Assembly: GCF_000733775.1 (NCBI RefSeq)
Contig: NZ_JPOE01000005.1
Location: forward strand, 620,001 to 684,000
DNA from: Thiomonas sp. FB-Cd
GTDB taxonomy: Bacteria > Pseudomonadota > Gammaproteobacteria > Burkholderiales > Burkholderiaceae_C
Reading direction: 5' to 3'
DNA length: 64,000 bases
Shown in pieces: positions 27,172-37,710 of the stretch. How positions within the stretch are numbered: the stretch's first letter is position 1; every line of letters starts with the position of its first letter. The notes beneath the pieces are model-generated. The model saw only the letters and a program-made list of their open reading frames with translations, searched no databases and was not told the DNA's origin. Both the position numbers and the translations under genes were made by a program.

Positions 27172-28617
27172 ATGAATCCGAGCCGTCGCAATTTCTGCGC
27201 CCGAGTGGCCTTGGCCCCGCTTGCAGCGGGCACCGCTTTCACCGCACATGCACAGGGCTGGGCCAGCCGGCGCCTACCGGGCTCTATCGCTGCGGCTCTG
27301 CGCCAGGCTCGCATCCCCGAAACCTCCTGCAGTTTCATCATCCAGGCGCTGGACGACACGCGGCCACAACTATCCATCAACGCTGGGCAGGCCATGAATC
27401 CGGCCTCGGTCTTGAAGCTCGTCCCAACCTTTGTCGCACTCAACCTGCTCGGGCCGGCGTTTCGTTGGGAAACGCCGTTGTACGCCGTCGGGCCGCTCAA
27501 CGACGGTGTGCTGTCCGGAGACTTGGCCTTTGTCGGCAGCGGTGACCCACATCTGATGGCCGACAACCTGTGGAGCGTGGCCCAGCGATTGCGCGACCTC
27601 GGATTGCGCACAATCGACGGTAACGTCCTCATCGACCGCAGCATCTACGCTCTGCCGCCGCATGACCCGGCTGTCTTTGATGAGGACGCCCTGGCCCCAT
27701 ATAACGTCGGGCCCGACGCGTTCCTGCTGAATTTCGGTGCCGTGCGCCTGGGCTTTCAGGCCGAGCCGCAATCCGATTCGGTTGGCATTACCACTGAGCC
27801 GCCACTCTCTGGCTTCACGGTGACCCAACGGCCCCAACTGACCGGCGGCGCCTGCGGGGCATGGAAGAGTCGCCTGCGAGCCAATTTCGCCGATCCGCTC
27901 ACACCAGCCTTCGCCGGACAATACGCCGCCGCTTGCGACGACCAGACTTGGAACATTGCAGCACCCTTGCCGGCCGATCGCTTCGTGCAGGCCATCCTGG
28001 CCGCCATTTTTGCGCAAGTCGGCATCAAGTGGAACGGTCAGGTTGTATCGGGCCGCCTGCCCTCGACCGCCACGCCACTGACGACCTGGAAATCAGAACC
28101 GCTGGCCGTGATCGTGCGCGACATCAACAAGTACAGCAACAATGTGATGGCGCAACAGGTGTTCCTGCAACTTGCCGTGCAGACTTTTGGAGTGCCTGCT
28201 GATTTCGGCAAAGCCGCCCAGGCCACCGCGCAATGGCTTGACACGCACCAACTCGGCATGTCCGACCTTGTTCTTGACAACGGGTGTGGCCTATCGCGCA
28301 CCGCGCGCATTTCCGCAAGCGACATCAACCGCCTGCTGCGCGCTGCGTGGGCCAGTCCGGTGATGCCCGAATTCGTATCCTCGCTGCCCTTGGCGGGCGA
28401 GGACGGCACGCTGAAACGCCGATTCGCCGGGAGTCCAGAAACCGGGCTGATCCACGCCAAGACCGGTAGCCTGCGCAATGTTCTGAGCATTGCGGGCTAT
28501 GTGCAGACCCCTGCAGGCCGGCGCCTGAGCGTGACGGCGTTGATCAATGACCCGCGTGCCGCCGGCGGTTGGGGCGCAATTGAAGCGCTGCTCGACGAGG
28601 CACTGCGCAGCGCCTGA
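27172..28617 (+). CDS. dacB: D-alanyl-D-alanine carboxypeptidase/endopeptidase, PBP4 family
   Basis: Periplasmic peptidoglycan peptidase of family S13, 481 residues. Seen: a signal peptide with SRRNF, which could be a Tat-type motif (SRRxF), ending near TAHAQG (about 27). The penicillin-binding motifs are SVLK at 79-82, SNN in INKYSNNVMAQQ and KTG in IHAKTGSL. The inserted domain between SxxK and SxN is of PBP4 size. It would trim or cut cross-links in peptidoglycan. It is divergent from tsaB. Confidence 0.94.
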   Translation: MNPSRRNFCARVALAPLAAGTAFTAHAQGWASRRLPGSIAAALRQARIPETSCSFIIQALDDTRPQLSINAGQAMNPASVLKLVPTFVALNLLGPAFRWETPLYAVGPLNDGVLSGDLAFVGSGDPHLMADNLWSVAQRLRDLGLRTIDGNVLIDRSIYALPPHDPAVFDEDALAPYNVGPDAFLLNFGAVRLGFQAEPQSDSVGITTEPPLSGFTVTQRPQLTGGACGAWKSRLRANFADPLTPAFAGQYAAACDDQTWNIAAPLPADRFVQAILAAIFAQVGIKWNGQVVSGRLPSTATPLTTWKSEPLAVIVRDINKYSNNVMAQQVFLQLAVQTFGVPADFGKAAQATAQWLDTHQLGMSDLVLDNGCGLSRTARISASDINRLLRAAWASPVMPEFVSSLPLAGEDGTLKRRFAGSPETGLIHAKTGSLRNVLSIAGYVQTPAGRRLSVTALINDPRAAGGWGAIEALLDEALRSA

Positions 28618-29223
28618 CCTGCCCGCTAACCTTTGGCACGTCGAGGCCAGATGACAGCGGTTCCGGCTCCAAGTCGGCGATTCCTACAGCGAACATTGCG
28701 CCATCGAGCCGCAATGAGTCGCATCGATGGGTTCGTGCTCCGCGCGGCATTGCGGCACCACCCGCGTCACAGATGATGCAGGGTGATATTTACTAAACGT
28801 TTGTCGTGCCGCACATTATCTTGAAAATGCTTGCCAATTTGGTATTTTGTTTGTTTATAGAGACAGCCCAATTATTTACAATTAACAACTTACTCATCCC
28901 GGTCAACGAGTGCGCGGAAACAACTGCGAGGGCTCGTCCTTGTCCCCCCATGTCTTTTGGGACCGGATGACGGCTGCATCCCTGCCCACTTCATGAAGCC
29001 AGGCGTTTCACACGTTTCAATGCGCTCTGCCAAGGCTTTGGGATACAGATAGAGTCCCGCTCGCACCATGCCTTGCCATGCGCAAGGCGCCGACTCACTG
29101 GGCTGCCTCTTTGCTGCCCACGACCTTCGAAATGCCCTGATGGCTCTCGGCTGCGCCATCAGGGCCGGTGCAGTTGCCGCCGCGTGACGACCACCGCGCA
29201 CAAATCCACGAAAGGGAAGATCC
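28618..29223. other. Intergenic region with an AT-rich island
   Basis: About 600 bp between dacB and the MscS gene. The part from about 28785 to 28905 is strikingly AT-rich for this window and could hold promoters or a protein-binding site. A 174-codon minus-strand frame (28890-29414) runs antisense into the MscS gene and shows no known motif. No gene is called here. Confidence 0.45.
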
Positions 29224-30336
29224 ATGGTCTCCTGGTTGCAAACCCGCGTAGTTGGAAACACTTTGCTTGCCTGGCTTCTGGCCGCGCTCTGGCTGGTCCT
29301 GGCCATGCTGTTGACCGTCGCAGCCAAGCACATCATCGTCAAACGTCTGCGAGCGATCGCCACCCGCACATCGACGCATTGGGACGATGCGCTCGTCCAT
29401 GCGATTGCCGGCACCTACGCCCTCCTGGTCGGAGCCATGGCGCTGTACCCTTTGGTGGAGAACCTGAATCTTCCACCCAAGGGTGCACGCTGGGCGGCGG
29501 CAATTGCCGCCATCGGCCTCTTCGTGCAGATCGGACTTTGGGCTGCTCGTTTCCTTGATTTCTGGATCAAATCATCACGTGACCGCGCGATGCAGCACGA
29601 CCCGGAGACGGCGACGGGACTGGCAGCCATGAGCTTCTTAGCGCGTTTGATGTTGTGGTCACTGGTGGCGCTGCTGTTGCTGGACAATCTTGGGTTCAAC
29701 GTGACGACCTTGCTTGCAGGGTTGGGTGTGGGCGGCATCGCGGTAGGCCTGGCGCTGCAGAACATCTTGGGGGATTTGTTCTCCAGTCTGTCCATCGTGC
29801 TAGACAAACCGTTCCAGATCGGGCATTTCGTCGTCATTGACGGCTTTTCGGGAACGGTTGACAACATTGGCCTGAAGACCACGCGTATCCGATCCATAAG
29901 CGGCGAGATGCTGGTGTTCTCCAACACCGACCTCACGAAGGCGCGCCTACGCAATTACAAGTTCATGCAAGAGCGGCGCATCCTGTTCACCATCGGCGTC
30001 ACCTACAACACCGCTGCCGACATGCTCGAGCGCGTACCTGGCATAGTGCAGTCCATCATCGTCAGCCAAGAGCAAGCGCGCTTTGAGCGTGCCCACTTGA
30101 AGGATTTCGGCGACTCGAGCCTGAACTTCGAAGTCGTGTACTGGATGAAAACCTCGGACTATGGCGCCTACATGGATACGCAGCAGGCCATTAACCTGGG
30201 GCTGATGCGCGCTTTCGGCGCCATGGGCGTGGAGTTCGCCTTCCCGACCCGTACCGTGCAACTCCAACTGTCCGGACCCCTACCTGTGGCCTTGGCAGGC
30301 CTTGCAGGCAACCCACAGTGCGCTGAGACGAAATAG
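29224..30336 (+). CDS. MscS-family mechanosensitive ion channel
   Basis: Small-conductance mechanosensitive channel homologue of 370 residues in the inner membrane. Seen: about four to five hydrophobic segments, then the pore-lining TM3 with LLAGLGVGGIAVGLALQNILGDLFSS (Gly/Ala-spaced). The MscS beta domain follows (PFQIGHFVVIDGFSGTV; NTDLTKARLRNY) and then an alpha/beta cytosolic domain. GGGAAG precedes the ATG. The usual role is solute release on hypo-osmotic shock. It lies directly upstream of a two-component system. Confidence 0.92.
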   Translation: MVSWLQTRVVGNTLLAWLLAALWLVLAMLLTVAAKHIIVKRLRAIATRTSTHWDDALVHAIAGTYALLVGAMALYPLVENLNLPPKGARWAAAIAAIGLFVQIGLWAARFLDFWIKSSRDRAMQHDPETATGLAAMSFLARLMLWSLVALLLLDNLGFNVTTLLAGLGVGGIAVGLALQNILGDLFSSLSIVLDKPFQIGHFVVIDGFSGTVDNIGLKTTRIRSISGEMLVFSNTDLTKARLRNYKFMQERRILFTIGVTYNTAADMLERVPGIVQSIIVSQEQARFERAHLKDFGDSSLNFEVVYWMKTSDYGAYMDTQQAINLGLMRAFGAMGVEFAFPTRTVQLQLSGPLPVALAGLAGNPQCAETK

Positions 30337-30430
30337 CGCATTGGCGCGGCGAGATGGCGCCCGCAAGCAGTTGCTGCCTAAAATCGTTGCAACCCAGCCT
30401 TCGATGCTGGCTCACAACGAGGAGACTGCG

Positions 30431-31120
<690 letters not shown>

Positions 31121-31150
31121 CCCGGCGGCTTTGCGCACCCCAAACCGAGC

Positions 31151-32791
31151 GTGCCGGCGTGTCGTATCTTGTCTGATGCCCCCCACTCACTAGCCCAGCC
31201 GGATCGACGGCTCGGGGGAGATGACGCAGGCCGCGCCCAAACCGCAGCCGGATCGCCAGCGCAACCGGCCTCACCTGTGCCCAAACGCCGCCAGCGCTCG
31301 TTGTTCGGGGAAATTCTCGACTGGATGCTGGTGCCGCTACTGCTGGTGTGGCCGCTATCCATCGGCATTACCTATCTGGTGGCGCAAGCCATCGCCACCC
31401 GACCCTTCGACCAAGGCCTGGAGCGACGCATTGCCGTCTTGGCGGAGCTGGCCCAGCGTAGCCCTGGCACGGCCTTGCCGCTTCTTGGTCAGGCGCGCAC
31501 CGATGCGCTTACAGGCGAGGACACTGTACTGATGCAGCTACGCGCGCCTTCGGGCCAAGTGTTGGGCGGCGACCCTGCCCTTCCACTACCCCCCGACGCA
31601 GCCTCGCCGTGGAGCGACGGACTGCACCTGCGCGACGCGATGGTGGGGGGAAAAAAGCTGCGTATCGCCTGGCGCTGGGTCCCCATTGGGGTACAAGCGG
31701 GCACTGGCCAAGCTGCACAACCGACAGCGCCGCCAAGGGGGCCTATGCCTCCGCACGCACTGCGCAGCGTGCACGCTGCCGATGGCAAACAGCCCGCATT
31801 GCTACTGGTCCAAGTCGCTGAAGGGCTGGCGAGCCGTACCGCGCTCGCACGCAATATCGTGCGGGGCGTCATCCTGCCGCAGTTCGTCATCGTGCCCATT
31901 TCCATCCTGCTCGTGTGGTTCGGGCTGGGCCAGGGCATTGTTCCCCTCAATGAATTGCAGGCGCGCATCCGCCGGCGCCGACCCGATGATCTGAGCCCGA
32001 TCGATCAGCGCGAGGCGCCGGAGGAAATTGCCCCCCTCGTGGATTCGATCAACGGTCTCCTGGGGCGCCTGGAGCAGTCCATTCATACCCAGAAGCGATT
32101 CATCGCCGACGCTGCACACCAACTCAAGACGCCGCTTGCCGGACTACGCATGCAGGCCGAATTTGCAGCACGCCAGACCGACACACACGAGCTGAGGGCG
32201 AGTCTCAGGCAGATCGGCCTCTCGGTCGTGCGCACCACGCGTCTGGTCAACCAGCTCCTGTCGCTGGCGCGTGCGGAGAACCAGGGCGTCGCCTCGCAGG
32301 GCGCCTCCACCACGTTGGATCTGCGCACGCCGGTGCGCGACGCCGTGCAAGAGCTCGCGCCGATGGCTTTGGATAAGGGGCTTGACCTGGAGTTTGAGGC
32401 ACCACCCGGGCCACTTTGGGTGCGCGGACACGCTCTGCTCCTGCACGAACTGACCAAGAACCTCCTGGATAACGCCATCGCCTATACGCCGCCTGGTGGA
32501 AGCGTGGCCGTGCGGCTGCAGGATGATCCGACCAATTGGCAATCCACCCTGAGTGTCGAAGACACCGGCGTGGGCATTGCCCCGTCGGAGCGGGAATTGG
32601 TTTTCCGTCCGTTTTATCGCGTGCTGGGGACCGGCCACGACGGCAGCGGGCTGGGGCTATCCATCGTGCAGGAAATTGCCCGCCAGCACGGAGCCACAGT
32701 GGAACTGGCCGACAACCCTGCGTGCAGCGCCAGCAACACGCCTGGGCTCGTCGTGCGCATCCACCTTGCAGAGGCCGAACCCCCACGCTGA
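31151..32791 (+). CDS. Sensor histidine kinase, TctE/QseC-like
   Basis: Membrane histidine kinase paired with the upstream regulator. Seen: a first TM segment (WMLVPLLLVWPLSIGITYLV); a periplasmic region of about 150 residues of the 2CSK_N type; a second TM (LPQFVIVPISILLVWFGLG); a HAMP-like linker; H-box IADAAHQLKTPLAGL; and ATPase motifs NLLDNAIAYTP, DTGVGIAP and GSGLGLSIV. The start is unclear. GTG 31151 gives the longest product (546 aa) without a ribosome-binding site, and an ATG at 31221 lies in another frame. Confidence 0.92.
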   Translation: MPACRILSDAPHSLAQPDRRLGGDDAGRAQTAAGSPAQPASPVPKRRQRSLFGEILDWMLVPLLLVWPLSIGITYLVAQAIATRPFDQGLERRIAVLAELAQRSPGTALPLLGQARTDALTGEDTVLMQLRAPSGQVLGGDPALPLPPDAASPWSDGLHLRDAMVGGKKLRIAWRWVPIGVQAGTGQAAQPTAPPRGPMPPHALRSVHAADGKQPALLLVQVAEGLASRTALARNIVRGVILPQFVIVPISILLVWFGLGQGIVPLNELQARIRRRRPDDLSPIDQREAPEEIAPLVDSINGLLGRLEQSIHTQKRFIADAAHQLKTPLAGLRMQAEFAARQTDTHELRASLRQIGLSVVRTTRLVNQLLSLARAENQGVASQGASTTLDLRTPVRDAVQELAPMALDKGLDLEFEAPPGPLWVRGHALLLHELTKNLLDNAIAYTPPGGSVAVRLQDDPTNWQSTLSVEDTGVGIAPSERELVFRPFYRVLGTGHDGSGLGLSIVQEIARQHGATVELADNPACSASNTPGLVVRIHLAEAEPPR

Positions 32792-32996
32792 ATCCTGCAA
32801 GTCAGTCCATGGCAGGCATGGTGAATCCGGCCCGTAGCTTGGGCGCCCGGTCCTGAGCTGCGTGTTCGCAGCACCGGCCCCGGAATTCGCACCACCCTGC
32901 GCCGCCCGTCCTCACCCCGCAGTTGGCTCAACGCCGCAGCGCACGGAGTGGCAGCGCTGAGTGCCCGGCCGGATGTACGCCCCGGGGCGGCAAACC

Positions 32997-35578
32997 TCAG
33001 CCCGCGGCCTTGCGCTGCGGCGGCTTCCGCGACACCGCCTTGCGTGCTGCACCCTTGGAAGCCGGCGCGCCTGACTTCGCAGCCGCGCCCGGACGCGGGG
33101 CAAATTCAAAACCCACCTTTCCATCAGGCTGACGCACGAGATAAGCCTTGAATTTGCGCTTGGTACGCGCCGAGACAAAGCCGTCGAGCAAATCGGTGCG
33201 GCCGTCGGCCAGCAGCTTGCGCAATTGTGCCGCATCAATGGGCTGCTGCAAGATGATCTTGCCGGTGCGGAAGTCGCAGGTGGGAGCCGGACCCACGCTG
33301 TGTTCGCACACGTAGGCGCTGCCGCCGTCGTACACGGCACCACTGCACTTGGGACAAACACCCAGCGGCTCCTGGCCAGTAAAGTCCGGGGCTTCGGCAC
33401 CTTCGCCACTGGTGGGTTGGCCGAAGTCGAACTCCAGTTTCCATTGACCCTGAGCCGCCTCACCGCCCTCACGAACAAGTCGAAGCTCGGCCGAGAACGG
33501 ACGGCCCATCTTGCTGCGAAATCCGGTCAGCGGCCCAAGATGCTTGTCGCGCAGCAACTGCTCCACCTCGGCCCGCTCGAAACTCCTGCCGCCCGGGTGC
33601 TTGCCGATGGAAAAATCACACTGCGTGCAGGCGTATCGATGGTAATTCTCCTTTACAACGCCGCCGCAATTCGGACATGGTGTATCAAGCGTGGCATAGT
33701 CCCCCGGCACGCTGTCGCGATTGAATTCCTTTGCTCGCTTGACGATGGCCTCTGTCATCGCAGCGATCTCGCGCATGAAGGCGTCGCGTTCCATCTGCCC
33801 ACGCTCCATCTGCGCCAGTTTGTGCTCCCACTCACCCGTCAACTCGGGTTTGGTGAGTTCCTCCACGCCCAGGCCACGCAAAAGGGTCACGAGCTGAAAG
33901 GCCTTCGCAGTGGGCACCAGTTCGCGCCCTTCCCGCAGCATGTACTGTTCGGCAAGCAGCCCTTCGATGATGCTCGAACGGGTCGCTGGAGTGCCGAGAC
34001 CCTTGCCCGCCATGGCCTCGGCATAGTCTTCGTCGTCGACCATCTTGCCGGCGTTTTCCATTGCACTGAGCAGTGTCGCTTCCGTATAGCGTGCGGGTGG
34101 CTTGGTCTTGTTTTCCAACAGTTCCACGCTCTCGGCCAAGACCGCCTCTTCAGGCTGGACCAACGGGAGATTGGCGTCGTCTCCCTGCTGCGCGCGACCG
34201 TAGATTTCCAGCCATCCAGGGACAACTAGAATGCGCCCTTCGGTACGGAACTGATGCGTGCCAATGCGGCTCAGGCGCGTGGTCACGAGAAATTCAGCCG
34301 CGGGATAGAACACGGCGAGGAACCGGCGCGCGACCATGTCGTACAACTTGGCTTCCGCCTCGCTGAGCGCCTTGGGCACATGGTTGGTCGGAATAATTGC
34401 GAAATGGTCTGACACCTTCGCGTTGTCAAAGACCCGCTTGGTGGGCTTCACGTAACCGCGGTCCAAAGCTGCTCGGGCGTAGCCAGCCAACGGCGCGGCT
34501 GCGCCTTCACCCTGGCCCAGAACGTTGAGCGTGTCGCGAGCCACGGCCACATAGTCTTCGGGCAAATGGCGCGAGTCGGTACGCGGATAGGTCAGCGCCT
34601 TGTGCTTTTCGTATAGCGACTGTGCCAATGCCAGCGTCATCTTTGCTGAAAAACCAAAGCGCGAGTTGGCCTCGCGCTGCAGCGTGGTGAGATCAAACAG
34701 GGCTGGAGAGATCTGTGTAGCGGGCTTCGACTCATCATGCACCTCGGCGGTTTTACCCGCGCATGCAGCCACAATGGCTTCGGCTTGGGCACGATCCCAG
34801 ATCCGGTCTGCCCGTCGGTCAGCATCATTCGCATCTTTCTTGAACGCAGGATCGAACCACTTGCCCACATAGCCTCCGGCAGCAGCGTGGAACTGTGCCT
34901 GCACCTCGAAATATGGTCGCGCAATGTGGCGGCGGATCTGCTCCTCACGCGCCACCACCACCGAGAGCGTGGGCGTTTGCACCCGGCCGACCGGGGTCAG
35001 GAAAAAGCCCCGTCACGCGAGTTGAAGGCCGTCATGGCACGGGTTCCGTTAATCCCGACCAACCAATCGGCCTCGCTGCGGCAGCGCGCTGCCGCAGCGA
35101 GCGGCTGCATCTCCGCATCACTGCGCAGGTGCGCAAAGCCGTCGCGAATGGCCTGCGGCGTCATCGACTGCAGCCACAGCCGCTGCACCGGCTGCTTGGC
35201 GCTGGCGTATTGCTGGATCAAACGGAAAATCAGTTCGCCCTCGCGCCCCGCGTCGCAGGCGTTGACAACGGAAGTGATGTCCTTGCGCTTGAGCAATTTG
35301 GCGATGGCCGACAGACGCGATCGGGTCTTCTCGATGGGCTTGAGGTCAAAGTGAGTTGGCACCACCGGCAAATTGGCGAAGCTCCACTTGCCCCGCTTGA
35401 CCTCAAAAGCGTCGGGTGCGCCGATTTCCACCAAATGCCCCACGGCGGATGTGACCAGGTAGGTGTCACTTTCGAAATACTCGTCATGCTTCTCGAACTT
35501 GCCGGCAGTGGGTGTGAGCGCACGCACGATGTCCTGCGCGACGCTGGGCTTTTCAGCGATGATTAAAGTCTTGCTCAT
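32997..35578 (-). pseudogene. topB: DNA topoisomerase III gene with one-base frameshift
   Basis: Type IA topoisomerase split over two frames. N-terminal part (35578 to about 35009): MSKTLIIAEKPSVAQDI, the Toprim domain, ending GINGTRAMTAFNSRDG. C-terminal part (about 35005 to 32997): VQTPTLSVVVAREEQI, LTYPRTDSRHLP with the catalytic Tyr, then zinc-ribbon units with CPNCGGVV and CPKCSGAVY and a Lys/Arg-rich tail. Intact relatives continue SRDGGFFLTPVGRVQT; here the frame breaks at 35001-35011, in a run of four G followed by five T. Restoring one base rejoins the frames. It is either a recent mutation or a homopolymer sequencing error. Confidence 0.9.
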
Positions 35579-35596
35579 GGATGGCTGTATGGTGTC

Positions 35597-36154
35597 TTAG
35601 AGAAATTTGGCGATGCCAGCAATGTCTTCAGGAAACATCTCACCAGCTTCAGCCATCTTCACGCGGCCATCACGGCCAATCACGATGGTGACCGGGAGAC
35701 CGGCGGGTTTAGGCAACTGGCGGGAAAGCTCAGCCGACAGCCAGGCTACGGGAAAACTCACGCCGTGCTTTTTAATATAGGCTGGCACCTCGGCAGCTTC
35801 CCGATCAACAGACAAACCGAGAACCACGAGGCCCTGCCCGCGCTGCTTTTTGTAAAGCTCCTCCAGATGGGGCATTTGGCGCGCGCAAAACGGGCACCAT
35901 GTCGCCCAATATTCCAAGACCAACAGCTTGCCTTGAAGGTCCCGCGCATGCAACTCCTCACCATTCATGAGCGCAATGCCGGAGGGCAAGCCAAATGCAC
36001 TGCCCACACTCGGAAGCGAAGCGGAGTTCTTCTGCTTGCCTCCCCCGATCGCCACGGCCTGCGTCATCGCTTGCCCCCGCACTACCGGGGCAAGCATGGC
36101 GGCCACGACCCCAGCGACAAAAGCTTTGAAATGGGTGCGCCGCTGCTCGTGCAT
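35597..36154 (-). CDS. TlpA-like thioredoxin-fold protein
   Basis: Probable periplasmic thiol-disulfide protein of 185 residues. Seen: an N-terminal signal or anchor segment (about 10-27); redox motif ATWCPFC near 85; and cis-Pro loop AGLPVTIVIG. TlpA/ResA relatives reduce apocytochromes or other exported Cys proteins. AAGGAGA lies six bases before the ATG. It is located 18 bp upstream of topB on the same strand. Confidence 0.88.
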   Translation of the reverse strand: MHEQRRTHFKAFVAGVVAAMLAPVVRGQAMTQAVAIGGGKQKNSASLPSVGSAFGLPSGIALMNGEELHARDLQGKLLVLEYWATWCPFCARQMPHLEELYKKQRGQGLVVLGLSVDREAAEVPAYIKKHGVSFPVAWLSAELSRQLPKPAGLPVTIVIGRDGRVKMAEAGEMFPEDIAGIAKFL

Positions 36155-36385
36155 GGTGGGTCTCCTTACAATTCCTTCGCTCGGAATATCGTCTTTGAGC
36201 GTGCATGGCGTGTTCTATGGCCGCCCCGAACTGCAGCCGGCGTGGAAGCATTCCGCGCGAGGCGCCAAGCTGGGTGGCGCACGCGCTTCTCTTTTTCTAC
36301 TTTAACCAGTTTCCACCAAGCCTTGAAAACCGAGCACACAACATCCCTGTCAAAGGTTGGGCGCGCCGCGCCAGGTGTCGCACGC

Positions 36386-36835
36386 GTGAAGCCGCGTCAA
36401 ACGGAGGTGCGAACGTCTCCGGTGCACGGCAAGGGTGTGTTCGCTCGCTTCACCATCGCGGCAGGCGACCGCATTTTGGAATACCGGGGCGAGCGCATCT
36501 CCTGGGATGAGGCCCAGCGCCGGCATCCGCACGACCCTTTGCAACCTACGCATACGTTTTACTTCTCACTCGATGACAGCCGCGTGATTGACGCGAATGT
36601 AGGCGGCAATAGCGCACGATGGATTAACCACGCATGCGACCCCAACTGCGAAGCACGGCAGCAAGGCGAGCGCGTATTCATTTATGCACTGCGCGACATC
36701 TCCGCGGGCGAGGAGCTTTTCTACGACTATCGCTTGAGTCTGGACGCGCGCTATACGTCCAGGGTTAAGCGCGAATATGCATGCCGTTGCGGCGCACCGA
36801 CCTGCCGCGGCACCATGCTTGCTCCCAAGCGCTGA
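36386..36835 (+). CDS. SET-domain protein lysine methyltransferase-like
   Basis: A bacterial SET-domain protein of 149 residues, predicted SAM-dependent lysine methyltransferase. Seen: SPVHGKGVFA at 11-20; the SAM/pseudoknot motif RWINHACDPNCEA (79-91); GEELFYDY (108-115); and a post-SET CRC-x4-C (133-140), which with the SET Cys can hold a zinc. The frame is open far upstream, but a GTG at 36386 begins where homology begins. It ends five bases before birA. The target protein is unknown. Confidence 0.82.
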   Translation: MKPRQTEVRTSPVHGKGVFARFTIAAGDRILEYRGERISWDEAQRRHPHDPLQPTHTFYFSLDDSRVIDANVGGNSARWINHACDPNCEARQQGERVFIYALRDISAGEELFYDYRLSLDARYTSRVKREYACRCGAPTCRGTMLAPKR

Positions 36836-36840
36836 CGCCC

Positions 36841-37671
36841 ATGCGCTCCGACACGTTCCACTCCATCGACGCGCAGAAGGCACAAACCCTCGAGGGTCAA
36901 CTTGCCGCGCAAAACCTCGCCTGCAGCGTGCGCTGGATGGAGCAGACGACATCGACCAATGCCGACCTGCTGCAGCGTGTGCGCGCAGGCGGTGGGGCGT
37001 TGAGCCCCCAACTTCTGGTGGTCGGCCACCAGACTGCAGGGCGTGGGCGCCAGGCGCGTGTCTGGCAGGACGCAGGCAACAGCTTGCTGACCTCGCTGGC
37101 TTGGCCCTTCGCCCCCGGTGCGGCCATTGCGGGGCTTAGTGTGGCAGTGGGGGTGTGGCTCACGCAAAGCCTGCGTGGCCTGGGGTCCCGGGAGGCGCGC
37201 CTGAAGTGGCCCAACGACGTATTGCTCCATGGGCGCAAGGTTGCAGGGGTTCTCGTGGAGTTGGCCGACACACCCCAGGCGCGCTGGGCCGTGATCGGCA
37301 TCGGCCTGAACCTGCGCACGCCGCCCGACATGCCGCACGCAACGGGACTGGATGCCATCGGGAGCAATCCACCCGATCGCTGGGAGGTATTGCACAAGCT
37401 TGCGCCAGCCCTGCTTGCCGGTCTTCCCATCTTCGCGCAATCGGGCCTGGCCCCCTGGATCGATGCCTGGAATCATCTGCACGCATGGACGGGCCAGGCG
37501 GTGGCGGTTCTTGACCAAGGTGAGACACGTCATACGGGGATAGCCCTGGGCGTCGATGACTCCGGGTGCCTCTTGCTTGAAACGCCCCAAGGCTTGCGCC
37601 GGGTGTCAAGCGGCGATGTATCACTGCGTCTGGCTGGAGCTGGAGCTGGAGCCTCGTTAGGATCGCCCTGA
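36841..37671 (+). CDS. birA: Biotin--[acetyl-CoA carboxylase] ligase
   Basis: Attaches biotin to the biotin carboxyl carrier protein through biotinyl-AMP. Seen: 276 residues; ATP/biotin-site GRGRQ (QTAGRGRQARVW); RLKWPNDVLLHG; and a C-terminal SH3-like domain with GIALGVDDSGCLLLE. No N-terminal winged helix is present, so it is a catalytic-only form and not a repressor. The ATG at 36841 lies five bases after the SET gene stop. A SPOR-domain gene follows, a familiar betaproteobacterial neighbourhood. Confidence 0.94.
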   Translation: MRSDTFHSIDAQKAQTLEGQLAAQNLACSVRWMEQTTSTNADLLQRVRAGGGALSPQLLVVGHQTAGRGRQARVWQDAGNSLLTSLAWPFAPGAAIAGLSVAVGVWLTQSLRGLGSREARLKWPNDVLLHGRKVAGVLVELADTPQARWAVIGIGLNLRTPPDMPHATGLDAIGSNPPDRWEVLHKLAPALLAGLPIFAQSGLAPWIDAWNHLHAWTGQAVAVLDQGETRHTGIALGVDDSGCLLLETPQGLRRVSSGDVSLRLAGAGAGASLGSP

Positions 37672-37710
37672 TTGCCCTTGCTCGCCTCGACCGACCCGCC
37701 ACCTGCCGCC

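Noticed and set aside
28890..29414. Minus-strand open frame of 174 codons in the spacer before the MscS gene
   Set aside because: Half of it overlaps the MscS gene antisense and no motif or ribosome-binding site supports it.
35001..35011. Programmed -1 frameshift in topB
   Set aside because: A T5 slip would restore the frame, but no downstream pseudoknot or full slippery heptamer is evident, TopB is not known to use recoding, and rpsD shows a like error in the same window.
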